Part shown: piece by piece, positions 62,725 through 64,000 of the stretch
Position numbering within the stretch: position 1 is the stretch's first letter
Layout: every line of letters starts with the position of its first letter
NCBI GenBank assembly: GCA_016187935.1
Contig: JACPIU010000026.1
Location: forward strand, 310,001 to 374,000
Direction: 5' to 3'
DNA: 64,000 nucleotides
DNA from: Bdellovibrio sp.
GTDB lineage: Bacteria > Bdellovibrionota > Bacteriovoracia > Bacteriovoracales > Bacteriovoracaceae
Notes under the pieces: model-generated
What the model was told of the DNA's origin: nothing
Seen by the model: the letters and a program-made list of their open reading frames with translations, nothing else
Database searches by the model: none
Made by a program: the position numbers and the translations under genes

Positions 62725-63129
62725 ATGGCAACTAAAGGTAAAGTTTACGACACATACACAGTGGGAAGAAGAAAAACATCAGTGGCACGGGTTTATGCCA
62801 CAGCTGGGACAGGTAAAGTCGTAATTAATAAGAGAGATTTGCGATCTTATTTCGGTAAAGAAACTGATCTCTATGTGGTGAATCAACCCTTGGAACTTCT
62901 CAAGCTTAAAGATCGCTACGATTGGGTTATCAATGTAAGAGGTGGTGGGACAACCGGTCAATCGGGTGCTATCCGTTTGGGAATTGCTAGGGCATTACTT
63001 AGGTTGAATCCAACTTTGCGTGGAGATCTAAAAAAGGCCGGATTCCTAACTCGTGATTCGCGAAAAGTAGAAAGACAAAAATCTGGTATGCGAGGAGCTC
63101 GAGCGCGTTATCAATTTTCAAAAAGATAA
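62725..63129 (+). CDS. rpsI: 30S ribosomal protein S9
   Basis: 134 residues. [40 protein letters not shown] and the C-terminal [11 protein letters not shown] with the conserved basic tail that reaches the P-site tRNA. Second gene of the L13 operon, followed by a terminator. Confidence 0.98.
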   Translation: MATKGKVYDTYTVGRRKTSVARVYATAGTGKVVINKRDLRSYFGKETDLYVVNQPLELLKLKDRYDWVINVRGGGTTGQSGAIRLGIARALLRLNPTLRGDLKKAGFLTRDSRKVERQKSGMRGARARYQFSKR

Positions 63130-63161
63130 TCTTAGTTCGTTTGTGGAATTTCAAATTGCAT

Positions 63162-63190
63162 CGAATGCCCCTTTTGGGGCATTCGTTTTT
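63162..63190 (+). terminator. rpsI terminator
   Basis: A perfect 10-base stem, CGAATGCCCC (63162-63171) and GGGGCATTCG (63176-63185), with a TTTT loop and a following run of five T. Confidence 0.93.
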
Positions 63191-63402
63191 CTGGGACACT
63201 TCTTCGCAATTGCCATGAAAGATGGGCACAGGCAGACCTGGAATTTTTAAAAACATTATTTATTGTATAGTCATTTTAATAAATCATCGTTGCAATAACG
63301 TAAAAACAGATAGTTACTGGAAAGCTCATCTAGAAAACTCTCCTTAAGAATTCAGAAATAATACCCGATCAATAACGTATAGTTAAAGTAGGGGGATGAG
63401 AG

Positions 63403-64000
63403 ATGATGACCTTCCGAAAAATTCTTCATCACGGCATTGTTTTAGGGGTTCTTCTCTTTATTATTTCGCCTTCAAATGCGACCACCTTTTTACCAACTCC
63501 ACTTGAGCAGCAGTTAGAAAGCGTCCATGCGGTTATCCGTGGGGAATACCTTGGTTCAATAAGCAAAAGATCACCGGGAGGGGATGTGGTGACAGAGCTT
63601 TCTTTCAAGCTGAAGTCCCAAGCGGGGCTTTTGCCGAGAGAAATATTGAATCCTAATAATTTTAAAGTTCTCGTTCCTGGTGGGACACTTGATGGCATCG
63701 TCTATTTTGTTCAGGGTGCACCGCAATTTAGCATGAACGAAGAAGCAATAATATTTTTAATGAAGGGGCCATATGGACTTCATATTTACAATCTTGGATT
63801 GGGAAAATACAGCATTGTAAAAGAAGCTGGAAATATGATGATTCGATCTGACATTTTCCCAACACACGGAGAACTTGGAAATATTTCATTCCAGCAATTA
63901 GATATACAGTTGAATAAACGCTTTGGACAATCACTTAAAAATGTTCAATTAAGCTATTCTGGAGAACCGACAGAGGTGGCTCCTGTGCAGCTAAAAAGGG
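63403..64000 (+). CDS. exported protein of unknown function (3' end beyond window)
   Basis: The frame opens at ATG 63403 (or 63406), with the purine-rich GGGGGATGAGAG just before it, and runs to the window edge for 199 codons. The N-terminus is a signal peptide (GIVLGVLLFIISPSNA, cleavage likely after SNA). The visible mature part is beta-rich, with VHAVIRGEYLGSISKR and FKVLVPGGTLDGIVYFVQG, a pattern that reminds me of uncharacterised secreted proteins of deltaproteobacterial predators and myxobacteria. No firm assignment. Confidence 0.7.
   Translation, partial: MMTFRKILHHGIVLGVLLFIISPSNATTFLPTPLEQQLESVHAVIRGEYLGSISKRSPGGDVVTELSFKLKSQAGLLPREILNPNNFKVLVPGGTLDGIVYFVQGAPQFSMNEEAIIFLMKGPYGLHIYNLGLGKYSIVKEAGNMMIRSDIFPTHGELGNISFQQLDIQLNKRFGQSLKNVQLSYSGEPTEVAPVQLKR

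Noticed and set aside
63293-63379. CAATAACGTA repeated at 63293-63302 and 63370-63379
   Set aside because: A 10-base direct repeat in AT-rich DNA upstream of the last gene; too short and isolated to interpret.

Overview
The window reads as one contiguous piece of an AT-rich chromosome of a Gram-negative, type IV piliated bacterium. The gene content points to the Bdellovibrionota (Bdellovibrio/Bacteriovorax-like predators or relatives): an unusually large type IV pilus locus, a run of pilMNOPQ then a TPR gene, aroQ, efp, accB and accC, Bat-type von Willebrand proteins, and giant lipoproteins and TamA/TamB-like proteins without close familiar counterparts. This placement is inference from gene content and order; no rRNA is present.

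Positions 1 to about 11,530 form an integrated genomic island whose left end lies outside the window. Its right end is a tyrosine integrase preceded by an excisionase-like gene and abutting the 3' end of a tRNA-Ser(GGA) gene. It carries a Rep_trans-like replication initiator (8801-9868), a serine recombinase, a Xre-like regulator, and a 478-base noncoding stretch full of inverted repeats. Cargo includes a Xre-like/RES-domain module (the RES gene runs off the left edge, on the minus strand), a caspase/legumain-like cysteine peptidase with a small gene in front, and several proteins I cannot assign. A coding region at 6479-7567 has no usable start codon for its first 258 bases. It begins exactly at an A8 run near the end of an 85-codon ORF, and a -1 frameshift there would create a 444-residue protein. 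The first residues after the shift read QLDLF, a canonical beta-sliding-clamp binding motif.

From 11,530 rightward is core genome. 11.5-14.2 kb (minus strand) has tRNA-Ser, tadA, a PilZ-like membrane protein gene, tRNA-Arg(ACG) and mtnA. 14.2-25 kb (plus) has a SulP-STAS-cNMP transporter, lepB, an NFACT/RqcH-like gene, two envelope proteins of unknown role and an RlmI-like methyltransferase. 25-32 kb is a tightly overlapping moxR-DUF58-batA-batB/C-batD operon running into ribF and aroE.

33.6-49.7 kb is the type IV pilus locus: pilB, pilT, pilC and pilA, then the prepilin peptidase and pilMNOPQ. Two related GT-C-like membrane proteins flank pilA on opposite strands and are candidate pilin glycosyltransferases. 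An ABC-2 exporter is translationally coupled to the prepilin peptidase. 49.7-62.1 kb has a TPR gene, aroQ, efp, accB, accC, a large helical-repeat protein, and a TamB-like/Omp85 pair. The window closes with rplM-rpsI, a strong terminator and a truncated secreted protein.

Prominent regulatory sequences include extended -10 promoters (TGTTATAMT) before pilA, pilQ and the gene at 18703, a consensus-like promoter before pilM, and a pilA terminator that contains the start codon of the next gene.
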